Assembly: GCA_965237405.1 (NCBI GenBank)
Contig: OZ250139.1
Span: 3,534,001 to 3,598,000 of the forward strand
Direction of reading: 5' to 3'
DNA from: CAUZIB01 sp963663925
Lineage (GTDB): Bacteria; Acidobacteriota; Vicinamibacteria; Vicinamibacterales; UBA8438
DNA: 64,000 nucleotides
In this document: piece after piece, positions 50,255-59,215 of the stretch
How positions within the stretch are numbered: position 1 is the first letter of the stretch
Layout: every line of letters starts with the position of its first letter
Made by a program: the position numbers and the translations under genes
The notes under the pieces: model-generated
The model's database searches: none
What the model was told of the DNA's origin: nothing
What the model saw: the letters and a program-made list of their open reading frames with translations, nothing else

Positions 50255-50902
50255 ATGGCGAAGAAGACCAGCTCGAAGAAATCAGGCCCTCCAAGGAAGT
50301 CATCCAGTACGGTAAAGCGCGAGAAGTCACTGAAGACCTCTACTCGGACAACCGTTCAAAAAAAGAAGGCACCGGCCGAATCGGCTAACCGAGCTGCGAA
50401 GGCGCGTCGCCAAAAGTCGCGGGAGGCGGTCGCGTTGTACGAAAAGGCTCTGAAAACACTGCAACGGCGAAATCTGTTGACTGCTTCAGACCTCTTTCAA
50501 AAGCTCATCGACGATTTTCCTGAGGAACGCGAGCTTCATGAGCGCAGTCGTCGGTATCTGGCGGTATGTCGCCGCGGATCGAATCCCGCGCCAAATCCGA
50601 AGACATTCGAAGAGCGGGTCTACGCCGCTACGCTGGCGCTGAACGCCGGCTCTTCTGACGAGGCCCTCCAATATCTCAAGGCGGCCTTGGTCGAACAGCC
50701 CGACAATGATCACGTGCAATACATGTTGGCAGTTACACGAGCCGTGGGTGGTGAGCGTTCGGCTGCGGTTACTCACCTTGGGCGAGCCATCGAACTCAAT
50801 CCGGACAACCGGTTCCTCGCTCGGAACGAACCGAGCTTCGCGGTCCTGCGGGACGAAGATACGTTTTGGCAGGTAGTTTGGTCTTCATCGCGGCCCGATT
50901 AG
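50255..50902 (+). CDS. TPR-like protein with basic N-terminal tail
   Basis: The first 50 residues are low-complexity Lys/Ser/Thr (MAKKTSSKKSGPPRKSSS), which could bind nucleic acid or be disordered. The rest has helical repeats of TPR type: EAVALYEKALKTLQRRNLLTASDLFQKLIDDFPEE, AATLALNAGSSDEALQYLKAALVEQPDNDHVQYMLA, AVTHLGRAIELNPDNRFLARNEPSFAVL. The function is not known. It lies between rsmI and glmU on the same strand. Confidence 0.7.
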   Translation: MAKKTSSKKSGPPRKSSSTVKREKSLKTSTRTTVQKKKAPAESANRAAKARRQKSREAVALYEKALKTLQRRNLLTASDLFQKLIDDFPEERELHERSRRYLAVCRRGSNPAPNPKTFEERVYAATLALNAGSSDEALQYLKAALVEQPDNDHVQYMLAVTRAVGGERSAAVTHLGRAIELNPDNRFLARNEPSFAVLRDEDTFWQVVWSSSRPD

Positions 50903-50948
50903 GTTGGGCCCGCCCGTCCAGCGTCCACGCCGATCTACACTTGCGTGA

Positions 50949-52328
50949 ATGGCTCCTCGCCATGTGATTGTGCTCGCTGCCGGGAAGGGTTCCCGGATGC
51001 GAGCAAAGCGCCCCAAGGTGCTCCACAAGCTCGCTGGCCTCAGCCTAATTGAGCGAGTATTACAGAGCGCAGCGTCATTGGCCCCCGAGACCACCACGAT
51101 GGTCGTAGGACACGAGGCCGACACGATTAGACGATCATTGGCGGCATACCCGCATCTACAGTTCGTTCGTCAGGATCCGCAGCTCGGCACGGCCCATGCA
51201 CTGCTCCAAGCAGAAACGGTCTATCGGGACCATTCCGGCCATCTCATCGTGTTGTCGGGGGATGTGCCCCGCCTCCGTCCATCGACACTCGCGTCGCTCG
51301 TCACCGCTCACGAGGAAGCAGGCGCGGCGGCCACTGTACTTGCAATGATCCTTCGACGTCCCTTCGGCTATGGGCGTATCATTCGCAGCCGCGGTGACAT
51401 GGTCGGCGTCATCGAGGAAACCGACGCCACGCCCGATCAAAGACGCATCCAGGAAGTCAACGGCGGGATCTACGTGTTCGATATTCACCCCCTATTCGAG
51501 GCTCTGAAGCAAATTCCCGAAGCCGGACCGAACCATGAACGATACCTCGCGGCGATCGTGCCGCTGTACAGGAAACGCGGGCTAACCGTCACCACTTTCA
51601 CCGCCGACGATCCGAACGAGATCCGGGGTATCAACAGCCAGACCGAGCTGGCAGAAGTGAGCAGACTGGTGAGACAAACTAAGAACGAAGAGCTAATGGC
51701 GGCCGGAGTAACCATCGAGGACCCCTCCACGACCTACATCGATGATGTTGTCGAAGTCGGTGCCGACACCGTGATACACCCCGGGGTGACGCTTGAGGGA
51801 CGGACGCGTGTCGGTGAGCGCTGCGAGCTTCACTCCGGCGTTCGAGTGGTCAACTCGACCGTAGGAAACGATGTCACCATCCGGAATTGCTGCGTTGTAA
51901 CGGATACTCGTCTGGACAACGGAACACTGATTGGTCCGTTTGCCCACCTGCGTCCTGGCTCGGTCGTCGAGGCAAACGCCCGGGTCGGGAATTTCGTCGA
52001 GCTCAAAGAAACCACGCTTGGCCCTGGATCCAAGGTCAACCACCTGAGCTATGTCGGAGACGCGACCGTTGGGCGCGACGTCAATGTCGGGGCCGGAACG
52101 ATCACTTGCAACTACGACGGAAGGACGAAGCATCAAACAACAATCGATGATGGCGTCTTCATTGGGAGCGGCACCGAGTTGGTGGCGCCAGTTACCGTTG
52201 GAAAGCAAAGCTACGTGGCCGCAGGATCATGCATCACCGACGATGTCCCGCCGGGCGCGTTGGCAATAGCACGGCGAAGACAGGAAAACAAGCCGGACTG
52301 GGTGGAAAATAAGCGCAGGACTGAGTAA
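50949..52328 (+). CDS. glmU: Bifunctional UDP-GlcNAc pyrophosphorylase / glucosamine-1-P acetyltransferase
   Basis: GlmU makes UDP-N-acetylglucosamine for peptidoglycan. The N-terminal uridylyltransferase shows VIVLAAGKGSRMRAKRPKVLHK, QDPQLGTAHALLQAE, LSGDVPRLRPSTL and EVNGGIYVFDI. The C-terminal left-handed beta-helix shows hexapeptide turns such as IGPFAHLRPGSVVEANARVGNFVELKETTLGPGSKVNHLSYVGDATVGRDVNVGAGTITCNYDG and the acetyl-CoA region. Length 459 aa is typical. It is followed 70 bp later by glmS, so the two amino-sugar genes are probably one unit. Confidence 0.96.
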   Translation: MAPRHVIVLAAGKGSRMRAKRPKVLHKLAGLSLIERVLQSAASLAPETTTMVVGHEADTIRRSLAAYPHLQFVRQDPQLGTAHALLQAETVYRDHSGHLIVLSGDVPRLRPSTLASLVTAHEEAGAAATVLAMILRRPFGYGRIIRSRGDMVGVIEETDATPDQRRIQEVNGGIYVFDIHPLFEALKQIPEAGPNHERYLAAIVPLYRKRGLTVTTFTADDPNEIRGINSQTELAEVSRLVRQTKNEELMAAGVTIEDPSTTYIDDVVEVGADTVIHPGVTLEGRTRVGERCELHSGVRVVNSTVGNDVTIRNCCVVTDTRLDNGTLIGPFAHLRPGSVVEANARVGNFVELKETTLGPGSKVNHLSYVGDATVGRDVNVGAGTITCNYDGRTKHQTTIDDGVFIGSGTELVAPVTVGKQSYVAAGSCITDDVPPGALAIARRRQENKPDWVENKRRTE

Positions 52329-52341
52329 ACCCAGAGCGGAA

Positions 52342-52376
52342 GCCGGAAGCGACGTTGCGCCGGCAACCTTTCCGGC
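52342..52376 (+). promoter_or_regulatory. Nested hairpin in the glmU-glmS gap
   Basis: An outer stem GCCGGAA (52342-52348) pairs with TTCCGGC (52370-52376), enclosing an inner stem GTTGC/GCAAC (52354-52358, 52363-52367) with a GCCG loop. It lies in the 70-bp gap before glmS, which has no clear ribosome site. It could be an attenuator, a processing site or a leader structure. It is not the glmS ribozyme, whose conserved core I do not see. Confidence 0.4.
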
Positions 52377-52398
52377 AGCACACTACATAGTTAGCACT

Positions 52399-54243
52399 AT
52401 GTGCGGCATCATCGGCTACATCGGCTCAAAGGACGTCGTTCCAGTCTTAATCGGCGGGTTGCGTCGCCTTGAGTATCGCGGATACGACTCCGCCGGCATT
52501 GCCCTCATTCGGGATGGCAAGGTCGAAGTCCGTCGGAGCGCGGGCAAACTGTCGCGCCTCGAAGAAGTCGTTCGTGCTCAGCCCATTAGCGGGACGTACG
52601 GGGTCGGACACACGCGGTGGGCCACCCACGGTCGACCCACCGAAGAAAACGCTCACCCCCACCGTGACTGCACTGGCCAGATCGTTGTGGTCCACAACGG
52701 GATCATCGAGAACTACTTGGACCTCAAGCACCAACTCCAGGCTGAAGGCCATATGTTCGAGACCGAGACCGACACCGAGGTGATCGCTCATCTCGTCGAG
52801 CGAGAGATGCGCAAAGACGACCTCGAGGGAGCCGTTAGGCGAGCCCTGCTCCAGCTGCGCGGGCTCTTCGGAATTGTGCTGATGGCAGCCGACGACCCCG
52901 AGAAGATTGTCGCGGTGCGTAACGGCCCACCGATTGTGCTCGGCATGGGTGACCAGGAGTTCCTTGTCGCATCAGACATTCCGGCGGTGCTCAATCACAC
53001 GCGAAACGTCGTGTTCCTCGGCGACGAGGAAATGGCCGTGATCACGCGATCGAAGGTCGAGTTCACCGATTTCTCCGGTCGGGCGGTGTCAAAGGCTACG
53101 GAACGTGTCCAGTGGGATCCGGTGATGACCGAGAAAGCCGGCTACAAGCACTTCATGCTCAAGGAAATCTTTGAGCAACCCTGGGCCGTCCAAGAGACCG
53201 TGCTGGGACGCTTTTCCGAGGAACAGGGCACGGTCATACTCGGTGAGCTTGAGATCGCCCACGACGATCTTCGCCGGATCGAACAGGTGGTGATCCTTGG
53301 ATGTGGCACGTCATGGCACGCGGGACTGGTCGGGAAGTTCCTGATCGAGCAACTCGCCAAGCTGCGCGTCGACGTCGACTACGGCTCGGAGTTCCGGTAC
53401 CGAAACCCGATCACCGACAAGAAGACGCTGGCAGTTGTCGTCACCCAGTCCGGTGAAACCGCCGATTCCCTCGCAGCCCTGCGAGAAGCTCAGGTGAAAG
53501 GCGCCGTGACCATCGCCATCTGCAACGTCGTCGGGAGCATGGCAACCCGCGAGGCGGACGGCACTGTTTACACGCACGCCGGTCCAGAAATTGGCGTCGC
53601 TTCGACGAAGGCATTCACCTCACAACTTGTCGCGCTGAACTTGCTGGCGCTTCATCTCGCTGAGCTTCGCGGCGCGACGCACGCAGACGAGATACGTCGC
53701 CAGATCGAAGGATTGACCCAGCTCCCGGGTCTGCTTCAACACACGCTCCGATGCGATGATGACATCGCCCAGATCGCTAAGCAGTTCTACCGGCGGAGTA
53801 ACTTCCTCTATCTCGGTCGTGGGGTGAATTACCCGATCGCGCTGGAAGGTGCGCTCAAGCTGAAAGAAATCTCATACATCCACGCGGAAGGATATCCTGC
53901 CGGCGAGATGAAGCACGGCCCGATCGCGTTGATCGACGAGAACATGCCAGTGGTCGCCCTCGTTCCAAGTGGACCGGTGTTCGACAAGATGATGGGCAAC
54001 CTTCAGGAGGTCAAAACCCGCGGTGGATCGATCATCATCCTGACTGACGCAGACCCTGAGGCCTTCTCAGCAATTCTCGACGCCGACAACGATTGTGTGG
54101 TTCCCATCCCGCCGGCACATCCTCTCTTGAATCCCCTGCTGATGGTCGTCCCCCTACAGCTGCTTGCCTACCATATCGCCGTCCTCCGAGGCTGCGACGT
54201 CGACCAGCCTCGTAATTTGGCGAAGAGTGTCACGGTTGAATAA
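52399..54243 (+). CDS. glmS: Glutamine-fructose-6-phosphate aminotransferase
   Basis: GlmS makes glucosamine 6-phosphate from fructose 6-phosphate and glutamine. After Met, Cys2 is the glutaminase nucleophile (MCGIIGYIG). Other motifs are RRLEYRGYDSAGIAL, GVGHTRWATHGRPTEENAHPH, and two SIS domains (LGCGTSWHAGLVGKFLIEQL, VTQSGETADSLAALREA, AEGYPAGEMKHGPIALID), ending PRNLAKSVTVE. Length 614 aa is normal. It follows glmU. Confidence 0.97.
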   Translation: MCGIIGYIGSKDVVPVLIGGLRRLEYRGYDSAGIALIRDGKVEVRRSAGKLSRLEEVVRAQPISGTYGVGHTRWATHGRPTEENAHPHRDCTGQIVVVHNGIIENYLDLKHQLQAEGHMFETETDTEVIAHLVEREMRKDDLEGAVRRALLQLRGLFGIVLMAADDPEKIVAVRNGPPIVLGMGDQEFLVASDIPAVLNHTRNVVFLGDEEMAVITRSKVEFTDFSGRAVSKATERVQWDPVMTEKAGYKHFMLKEIFEQPWAVQETVLGRFSEEQGTVILGELEIAHDDLRRIEQVVILGCGTSWHAGLVGKFLIEQLAKLRVDVDYGSEFRYRNPITDKKTLAVVVTQSGETADSLAALREAQVKGAVTIAICNVVGSMATREADGTVYTHAGPEIGVASTKAFTSQLVALNLLALHLAELRGATHADEIRRQIEGLTQLPGLLQHTLRCDDDIAQIAKQFYRRSNFLYLGRGVNYPIALEGALKLKEISYIHAEGYPAGEMKHGPIALIDENMPVVALVPSGPVFDKMMGNLQEVKTRGGSIIILTDADPEAFSAILDADNDCVVPIPPAHPLLNPLLMVVPLQLLAYHIAVLRGCDVDQPRNLAKSVTVE

Positions 54244-54478
54244 TGGGCAGCGATGGATCTCATTGAACTAGACGAGATGCCCTGGGAAGAAATTCTTTTT
54301 CAGACCGTACGGGCTAAGTTGACTTTGCCATCATGGCGTCGGATCTCGAATAACTGGTGAATTACGCGCGCAAAATACTTCGGTTTGGAGAAAGGCACTT
54401 AGAGAGGAACCCGGCCCTGAATAGGAAGAGCTTCTGGGAGAGTATAAAGACGTTGTATTTGCACCTTGGGAAGACAAC

Positions 54479-54904
54479 GTGTTTTTCATCGCGCCAAGCA
54501 TAACCCTGGTCATGCTCTACTTGTTTGTTGAGAAATCATTAGAGGATTTGTGCTACTCCTTTACTCCAGGGTTAGAGGTTCATTTCCCTCAAGTCCCAGG
54601 AGGTGAAAAATTTAAGATCAACCCGCGACAGAGTGAAAGCGCGGTAGGTGCCTTTTCGAGATATCTGCAGGAGGACTGCAAGTTTTCGCTCCAGGTCGAC
54701 GAAAAGCTGGATGTTTTGATGAATGATGTGCGAAAACTACGGAATGATTTTTTGCATGGTGACTGGGAAAATGTCCGAACCTCAATAAACAGCATCTCGA
54801 TCGTCGAGGTCGCGAAAATAGTTTCAGAGTTATTCGGAACTATTGAAGATGCCTCGCCGATATCCAATCTAAGTTCCTTTCCACTGAGTAACACCGAACC
54901 CTGA
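54479..54904 (+). CDS. HEPN-like protein (AT-richer islet), start uncertain
   Basis: This 141-aa frame carries LRNDFLHGDW, which contains the R-x4-H pattern of HEPN RNase domains, in a helical context (EKLDVLMNDVRKLRNDFLHG). The segment is more AT-rich than its neighbours. The frame continues upstream of the GTG start through EELLGEYKDVVFAPWEDNV to a TAG at about 54422, beyond which the same frame reads TGELRAQNTSVWRKALREEPGPE. The gene may be a decayed acquisition or start at GTG 54479. It sits between glmS and the UvrD-like helicase. Homology to a named HEPN toxin is not established. Confidence 0.5.
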   Translation: MFFIAPSITLVMLYLFVEKSLEDLCYSFTPGLEVHFPQVPGGEKFKINPRQSESAVGAFSRYLQEDCKFSLQVDEKLDVLMNDVRKLRNDFLHGDWENVRTSINSISIVEVAKIVSELFGTIEDASPISNLSSFPLSNTEP

Positions 54905-54932
54905 GCAACCATCGACCTTTCGCTCAGCGCCT

Positions 54933-57218
54933 ATGTCGTTCTTAGACACACTGAACCCCGAACAACGTGAAGCGGTACTGCATCGCGAGGGCCCGCTATT
55001 AATCGTTGCGGGGGCTGGCTCCGGAAAAACACGGGTCATTTGCTACCGTTTGGCGCACCTAATCGGCGACGGGCACGCCGAGCCCGAACAGATCCTCACT
55101 ATGACCTTTACCAACAAGGCTGCACAAGAAATGCGCTCGCGAGTGGAGGGGTTGCTCAAGTCTGAGTTTCCCCGATTGTGGCTCTCGACCTTTCACTCGT
55201 TCTGCGCGAGGTTGCTCCGCCGAGAGGCCCTGCTAGTCGGGCTCACACGAGACTTCGTCATCTACGACTCGTCCGACCAGCTGAGCGTCGTCAAGCGAGT
55301 CATGAAGTCACTTGATATCGACGACCGGACCACATCGCCAAGAACGATGTTGAACCTGATCAGCCATGCCAAGAATCAGATGCAGGATAGCGCGGCGCTT
55401 CGCGCCTCGGGCTGGAGTTTCCGCCACAAGAAATTCGCTGAGGTGTTCGAACAGTACACACGCGCGCTCGCCGATGCCAACGCACTCGACTTCGACGATC
55501 TGCTGCTCAAGTCCGTCGCATTGTTCGAGAACTCGGAGTCGGCTCGGCGTCGCTACGGTGAACGTTTTCGCTACATCATGGTAGACGAGTACCAAGACAC
55601 CAATCGTCCTCAGTATCTTCTCATTCGTCATCTCGCGTCACACCGTAACCTCTGCGTTGTTGGGGACCCCGATCAGTCGATCTACAAGTGGCGGGGTGCA
55701 GACGTGTCCAACATCCTGGACTTTGAACGGGATTTCGAGGATGCCACGGTCATTCGCTTGGAGCAAAACTACCGCTCCACCCAGATCATCCTCGACGCGG
55801 CCGCAGGCGTGATCCAGCACAATCAGGGGCGTCACGAGAAACGCCTCTGGACCGACCGCGCGGGCGGGAAACCGATTCTCTGTCACCGTGCCCATGACGA
55901 GCTTGAGGAAGCCGACTTTATCGTCGGCCAAATCAGGCAGGCGCTCAATCAGGGTGATCAATCGGTCGCCGTCCTCTATCGAACCAACGCACAGTCGCGC
56001 GCCATCGAGGACACCCTCACTCGTGAGGCGTTGCCGTACCGAATCGTGGGGAACGTTCGTTTCTACGAAAGGAAAGAGGTCAAGGACGCCCTGTGCTATC
56101 TCAAGCTGATCTTCAACCCACACGACAACGTGAGTCTCCGACGCGTGATCAACGTGCCTGCGCGCGGTATTGGTAAGGGAGTCTTGGAGGCGCTCGACCG
56201 CGTCAAGTCTGATCAGTTGTCTGTCGCGATCGATGAAAAGCCCATTTTCTCAGGCACCGACGACAAGCCGGAGGCAGCGTTAGCCTCGCTCTGGACGCGA
56301 CTAGAACGCGCCCTCGATGAGAATCTCTTGCCGACGCGTGCGAGAACAGCACTAACCCGGTTCCGTGATCTGATCACTTCCCTCACTGCGGTGGCAAAGA
56401 GCGAGGCTGGGTCGGTGACGCTTGCCAAGATGCTCGACCAGACCGGTTACATTACGGCGCTCCGCGAAGCCGGCACAGAAGAAGCTGAGAATCGGTTAGG
56501 CAACCTCCAAGAGTTGGTTTCGGCGGCCCGGGACTACGAAGTACGCGAGGCAGACGCGACGTTGGCAGGTTTCGTCGACCGACTCTCACTCCTTTCCGAG
56601 ACCGACGAAGAGAATGGCACCCGGGATGCACGGGTTTGGCTAATGACCCTCCACGCGGCCAAGGGTCTTGAGTTCCCGCTCGTTATGATTGCCGGCATGG
56701 AGGAGGGCTTGCTTCCCCATGCTCGTTCGGTAGACGACGAAGATGAACTCGAGGAAGAGCGCCGTCTCTGTTATGTCGGCATGACACGCGCTCAATCGCG
56801 ACTCGTTCTGACGAGTGCAGCACGACGGCGCGTGTTTGGTGAGTATCAGGTTGCGGAGCCCTCGCGGTTCCTGGCAGAGGTGCCCAACACACTCGTGGAG
56901 GAAATTGAACCTAGCGGATCACCCCTCTATACCGCACAGGCGGGCGGGCGTGGTTTCGGCTACGGAGGCTGGAGTGGTCGCCGACGACGACAGGCGCTGG
57001 ATGTGCCGGATGTAGGCTTTGTACCCTTCGACGATTCGGATGAAGACCAGTCAGCGACCCAAGTCCGGCCGGGAATGCGCGTCCGCCATCGCACATTTGG
57101 CATCGGGACCGTCGAGTCGGTCGAACCGCTACAGGGTGACGTCAAGCTGATCGTTCGGTTCGCGACGGCCGGACCGAAGAAACTCCTGGCTCGATACGCC
57201 AAGTTGGATCCGGTCTGA
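54933..57218 (+). CDS. UvrD/PcrA-family DNA helicase
   Basis: The 761-aa SF1A helicase has all motifs: Q (LNPEQREAVLHREGP), I VAGAGSGKT (residues 25-33), Ia TFTNKAAQEM, II VDEYQDTN, III GDPDQSIYKWRGA, IV FAVLYRTN-like VAVLYRTNAQSR, V LMTLHAAKGLEFPLVMIAGMEEG and VI EERRLCYVGMTRAQSRLVLT. The C-terminal tail (GMRVRHRTFGIGTVESVEPL) is the Tudor-like PcrA end. It unwinds DNA in repair and replication restart. Its stop abuts the stop of the convergent antiporter gene at 57219. Confidence 0.95.
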   Translation: MSFLDTLNPEQREAVLHREGPLLIVAGAGSGKTRVICYRLAHLIGDGHAEPEQILTMTFTNKAAQEMRSRVEGLLKSEFPRLWLSTFHSFCARLLRREALLVGLTRDFVIYDSSDQLSVVKRVMKSLDIDDRTTSPRTMLNLISHAKNQMQDSAALRASGWSFRHKKFAEVFEQYTRALADANALDFDDLLLKSVALFENSESARRRYGERFRYIMVDEYQDTNRPQYLLIRHLASHRNLCVVGDPDQSIYKWRGADVSNILDFERDFEDATVIRLEQNYRSTQIILDAAAGVIQHNQGRHEKRLWTDRAGGKPILCHRAHDELEEADFIVGQIRQALNQGDQSVAVLYRTNAQSRAIEDTLTREALPYRIVGNVRFYERKEVKDALCYLKLIFNPHDNVSLRRVINVPARGIGKGVLEALDRVKSDQLSVAIDEKPIFSGTDDKPEAALASLWTRLERALDENLLPTRARTALTRFRDLITSLTAVAKSEAGSVTLAKMLDQTGYITALREAGTEEAENRLGNLQELVSAARDYEVREADATLAGFVDRLSLLSETDEENGTRDARVWLMTLHAAKGLEFPLVMIAGMEEGLLPHARSVDDEDELEEERRLCYVGMTRAQSRLVLTSAARRRVFGEYQVAEPSRFLAEVPNTLVEEIEPSGSPLYTAQAGGRGFGYGGWSGRRRRQALDVPDVGFVPFDDSDEDQSATQVRPGMRVRHRTFGIGTVESVEPLQGDVKLIVRFATAGPKKLLARYAKLDPV

Positions 57219-58976
57219 CTACCACACCAAAAGCACTAATGCAACGAACCCAACGACCACCCAGAAAACCGTCGTACCAACCGGCAGACGATACCGGTTC
57301 TCATCGTAGCGGGCCGCGGGTGTCCTTCGAACCCCACCTGCACTTTCCGTTGGCATCAGCACAGCGAAAAAGGCCAGCGCCTGCAAGGGGTTCGCAGTTA
57401 GTGACCGTAGGCGAACGACCGCGGCCTGTGTTCTCTCCTGCACCGTTCTGCCGCACACAGCAGCACCACCGACCGAACGATCGAAGACCACCGAAAGGGG
57501 ACGACGATACAGCCAATCAGTATCCAGGCTGACTGTGGACTGTCCGCCAAGTTTCGCAAGCAGGAACCAGAACCCAAGGCCGGTGCCAAGCAGCAACTGC
57601 AGCGAAGCCACGACATGGTCAACCCTGTATGGGTAATACCCGACCCCCTGCGACGGCAATTGGGCGTACAACCAGCCGGGAGCCAGACCAAGGGCGATAC
57701 AACATGTTGCCCCCAGTGCCATGGCCACGATCATGTTCCGGGGAATCGGTTGGATGTCGAGACGGCACCGTGGACCAAAGAACGTGAAGTATGGCAACTT
57801 GAGTCCCGTGTGGAGGAAGGTGCCGATACTTGCCAGCGTGAGTAATAACTCGACTGCCACGCGCCCATCATCGGCTGCCGCTGTCACGATCATCGCCTTA
57901 CTGATGAATCCGTTAAAGAGGGGAACGCCAGAAATAGAGAACGCACCGACGAGGTAGAGTCCGACGACCACAGGCATCTGTCGCCAGATCCCCCCAAGAT
58001 CTGTCAACGTACGCCGCCCGGTCGCGTGGATGACGGCTCCGACACCCATCAGTAGCAGCGCTTTGTACAGGATGTGGCAGAACGCGTGCGCCGCTGACCC
58101 ATCCGTCGCCAACATCGTGCCCATCCCGACCCCGGCAACCATGTACCCAACCTGGCTAACAATGTGATAGCCGAGGAGACGTCGAATGTCGTTCTCGAGC
58201 ACGGCATACACCACACCGTACAGGGCCATAAACACGCCCGCCCAAACGAGCAGCTCGGTCCCCGGAAACGCTCGGAGCAGGACGTAGACCGCAGTCTTTG
58301 TGGTGTACGCACTGAGAAACACTGCCCCGGTTACAGACGCCTCAGGGTAGGCATCGGTGAGCCAAGCATGAAACGGTGGAATCGCAGCATTGACGGCGAC
58401 ACCAGCGAGAATCAACCAGTACCCTAGACCTGTCGTCGTGGCGGCGTTCAGCGGTTCGATCGCGAGACCCCCACCATCGGTAACGTGAAGCAGGATACCG
58501 GCGAAAAAGAGTGCCCCGCCCGAGATATGCACGAAGAGATAGCGGAAGCCAGCCCCGGCGGTTCCCGGAAAGTTCCCGTGCCAGATCACGACCAGTGACG
58601 CCACCCCCATGACCTCCCAGAAGACGAACGCCGTCAGCCAGTCGCCAGCGAAGACAACACCCAGGGAGCCAGCGGCGTAAAGCAGGATCGCGACATGCTC
58701 CGTCGAGCGTCGGACGTGTAATGAATAGACGACACCTATCACCGTAATGAGACTGACGATCAAACCAAAAAGCCGACTGAGAGGATCGACTCGAAGTAAC
58801 TGGAGTGAAACGCCCGATACGGGGTAGGCCCAATCCGCCTCGGGGACCAGGGCGGACACCGCCACAAGACTTGCTACAGCGCCGAAGATGAGGACAATCT
58901 GGCGAAGCCGTCCCCGCGCCACGCTGACGACTGCGGCGGTGCCAAGGAGGACTAACGCGGGATGAATGGCGGTCAT
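57219..58976 (-). CDS. MrpD/NuoL-type antiporter subunit (third copy)
   Basis: This 585-aa membrane protein has the proton-pumping NuoLMN core: FVFWEVMGVASLVVIWHG, FHAWLTDAYPEASVTGAVFLSAYTTKTAVY, NDIRRLLGYHIVSQVGYMVAGVG, SAAHAFCHILYKALLLMGVGAVIH, and VGAFSISGVPLFNGFISKAMI. The Lys/Glu residues of the channel (VFWE, TTKT, YKAL) are present. It overlaps the small membrane gene upstream by ATGA (58973-58976). It is the last gene of the operon, and its stop abuts the convergent helicase gene. Which cation it moves is not known. Confidence 0.85.
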   Translation of the reverse strand: MTAIHPALVLLGTAAVVSVARGRLRQIVLIFGAVASLVAVSALVPEADWAYPVSGVSLQLLRVDPLSRLFGLIVSLITVIGVVYSLHVRRSTEHVAILLYAAGSLGVVFAGDWLTAFVFWEVMGVASLVVIWHGNFPGTAGAGFRYLFVHISGGALFFAGILLHVTDGGGLAIEPLNAATTTGLGYWLILAGVAVNAAIPPFHAWLTDAYPEASVTGAVFLSAYTTKTAVYVLLRAFPGTELLVWAGVFMALYGVVYAVLENDIRRLLGYHIVSQVGYMVAGVGMGTMLATDGSAAHAFCHILYKALLLMGVGAVIHATGRRTLTDLGGIWRQMPVVVGLYLVGAFSISGVPLFNGFISKAMIVTAAADDGRVAVELLLTLASIGTFLHTGLKLPYFTFFGPRCRLDIQPIPRNMIVAMALGATCCIALGLAPGWLYAQLPSQGVGYYPYRVDHVVASLQLLLGTGLGFWFLLAKLGGQSTVSLDTDWLYRRPLSVVFDRSVGGAAVCGRTVQERTQAAVVRLRSLTANPLQALAFFAVLMPTESAGGVRRTPAARYDENRYRLPVGTTVFWVVVGFVALVLLVW

Positions 58977-59215
58977 CCGTCCCCATCCTCATAGTAAGTA
59001 TCCCGACGCTGCAACCAGACCGAGCCGATAACCTTCGAGACAACAACGATCACAACAGAACCAACCAGGCCATAAGCTAGGTCAAACGCCGGCAAATGAT
59101 GCCACCAGTGAGTACCGTGGGCGTTGTTCAGTGGCGACATCTCCACAGCCACGAGTCCGGCACCAGCCACCAAGCAGGCCACTATTCCACGCGTCATCGT
59201 CCTATTCAGACTCAT
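58973..59215 (-). CDS. Small membrane protein of the antiporter operon
   Basis: The 80-aa protein starts SLNRTMTRGIVACLVAGAGLVAV with one membrane helix, then a His-rich linker (NNAHGTHWWHHLPAFD) and a second helix (LAYGLVGSVVIVVVSKVIG). It overlaps its neighbours by ATGA at both ends (59212-59215 and 58973-58976). The His-rich loop could bind a metal, but this is speculative. Its place between two MrpD-type genes suggests a subunit of the antiporter. I do not know the family. Confidence 0.65.
   Translation of the reverse strand: MSLNRTMTRGIVACLVAGAGLVAVEMSPLNNAHGTHWWHHLPAFDLAYGLVGSVVIVVVSKVIGSVWLQRRDTYYEDGDG

Noticed and set aside
52329..52398. glmS ribozyme before glmS
   Set aside because: The gap is only 70 bp and lacks the ribozyme core; only a nested hairpin is present.
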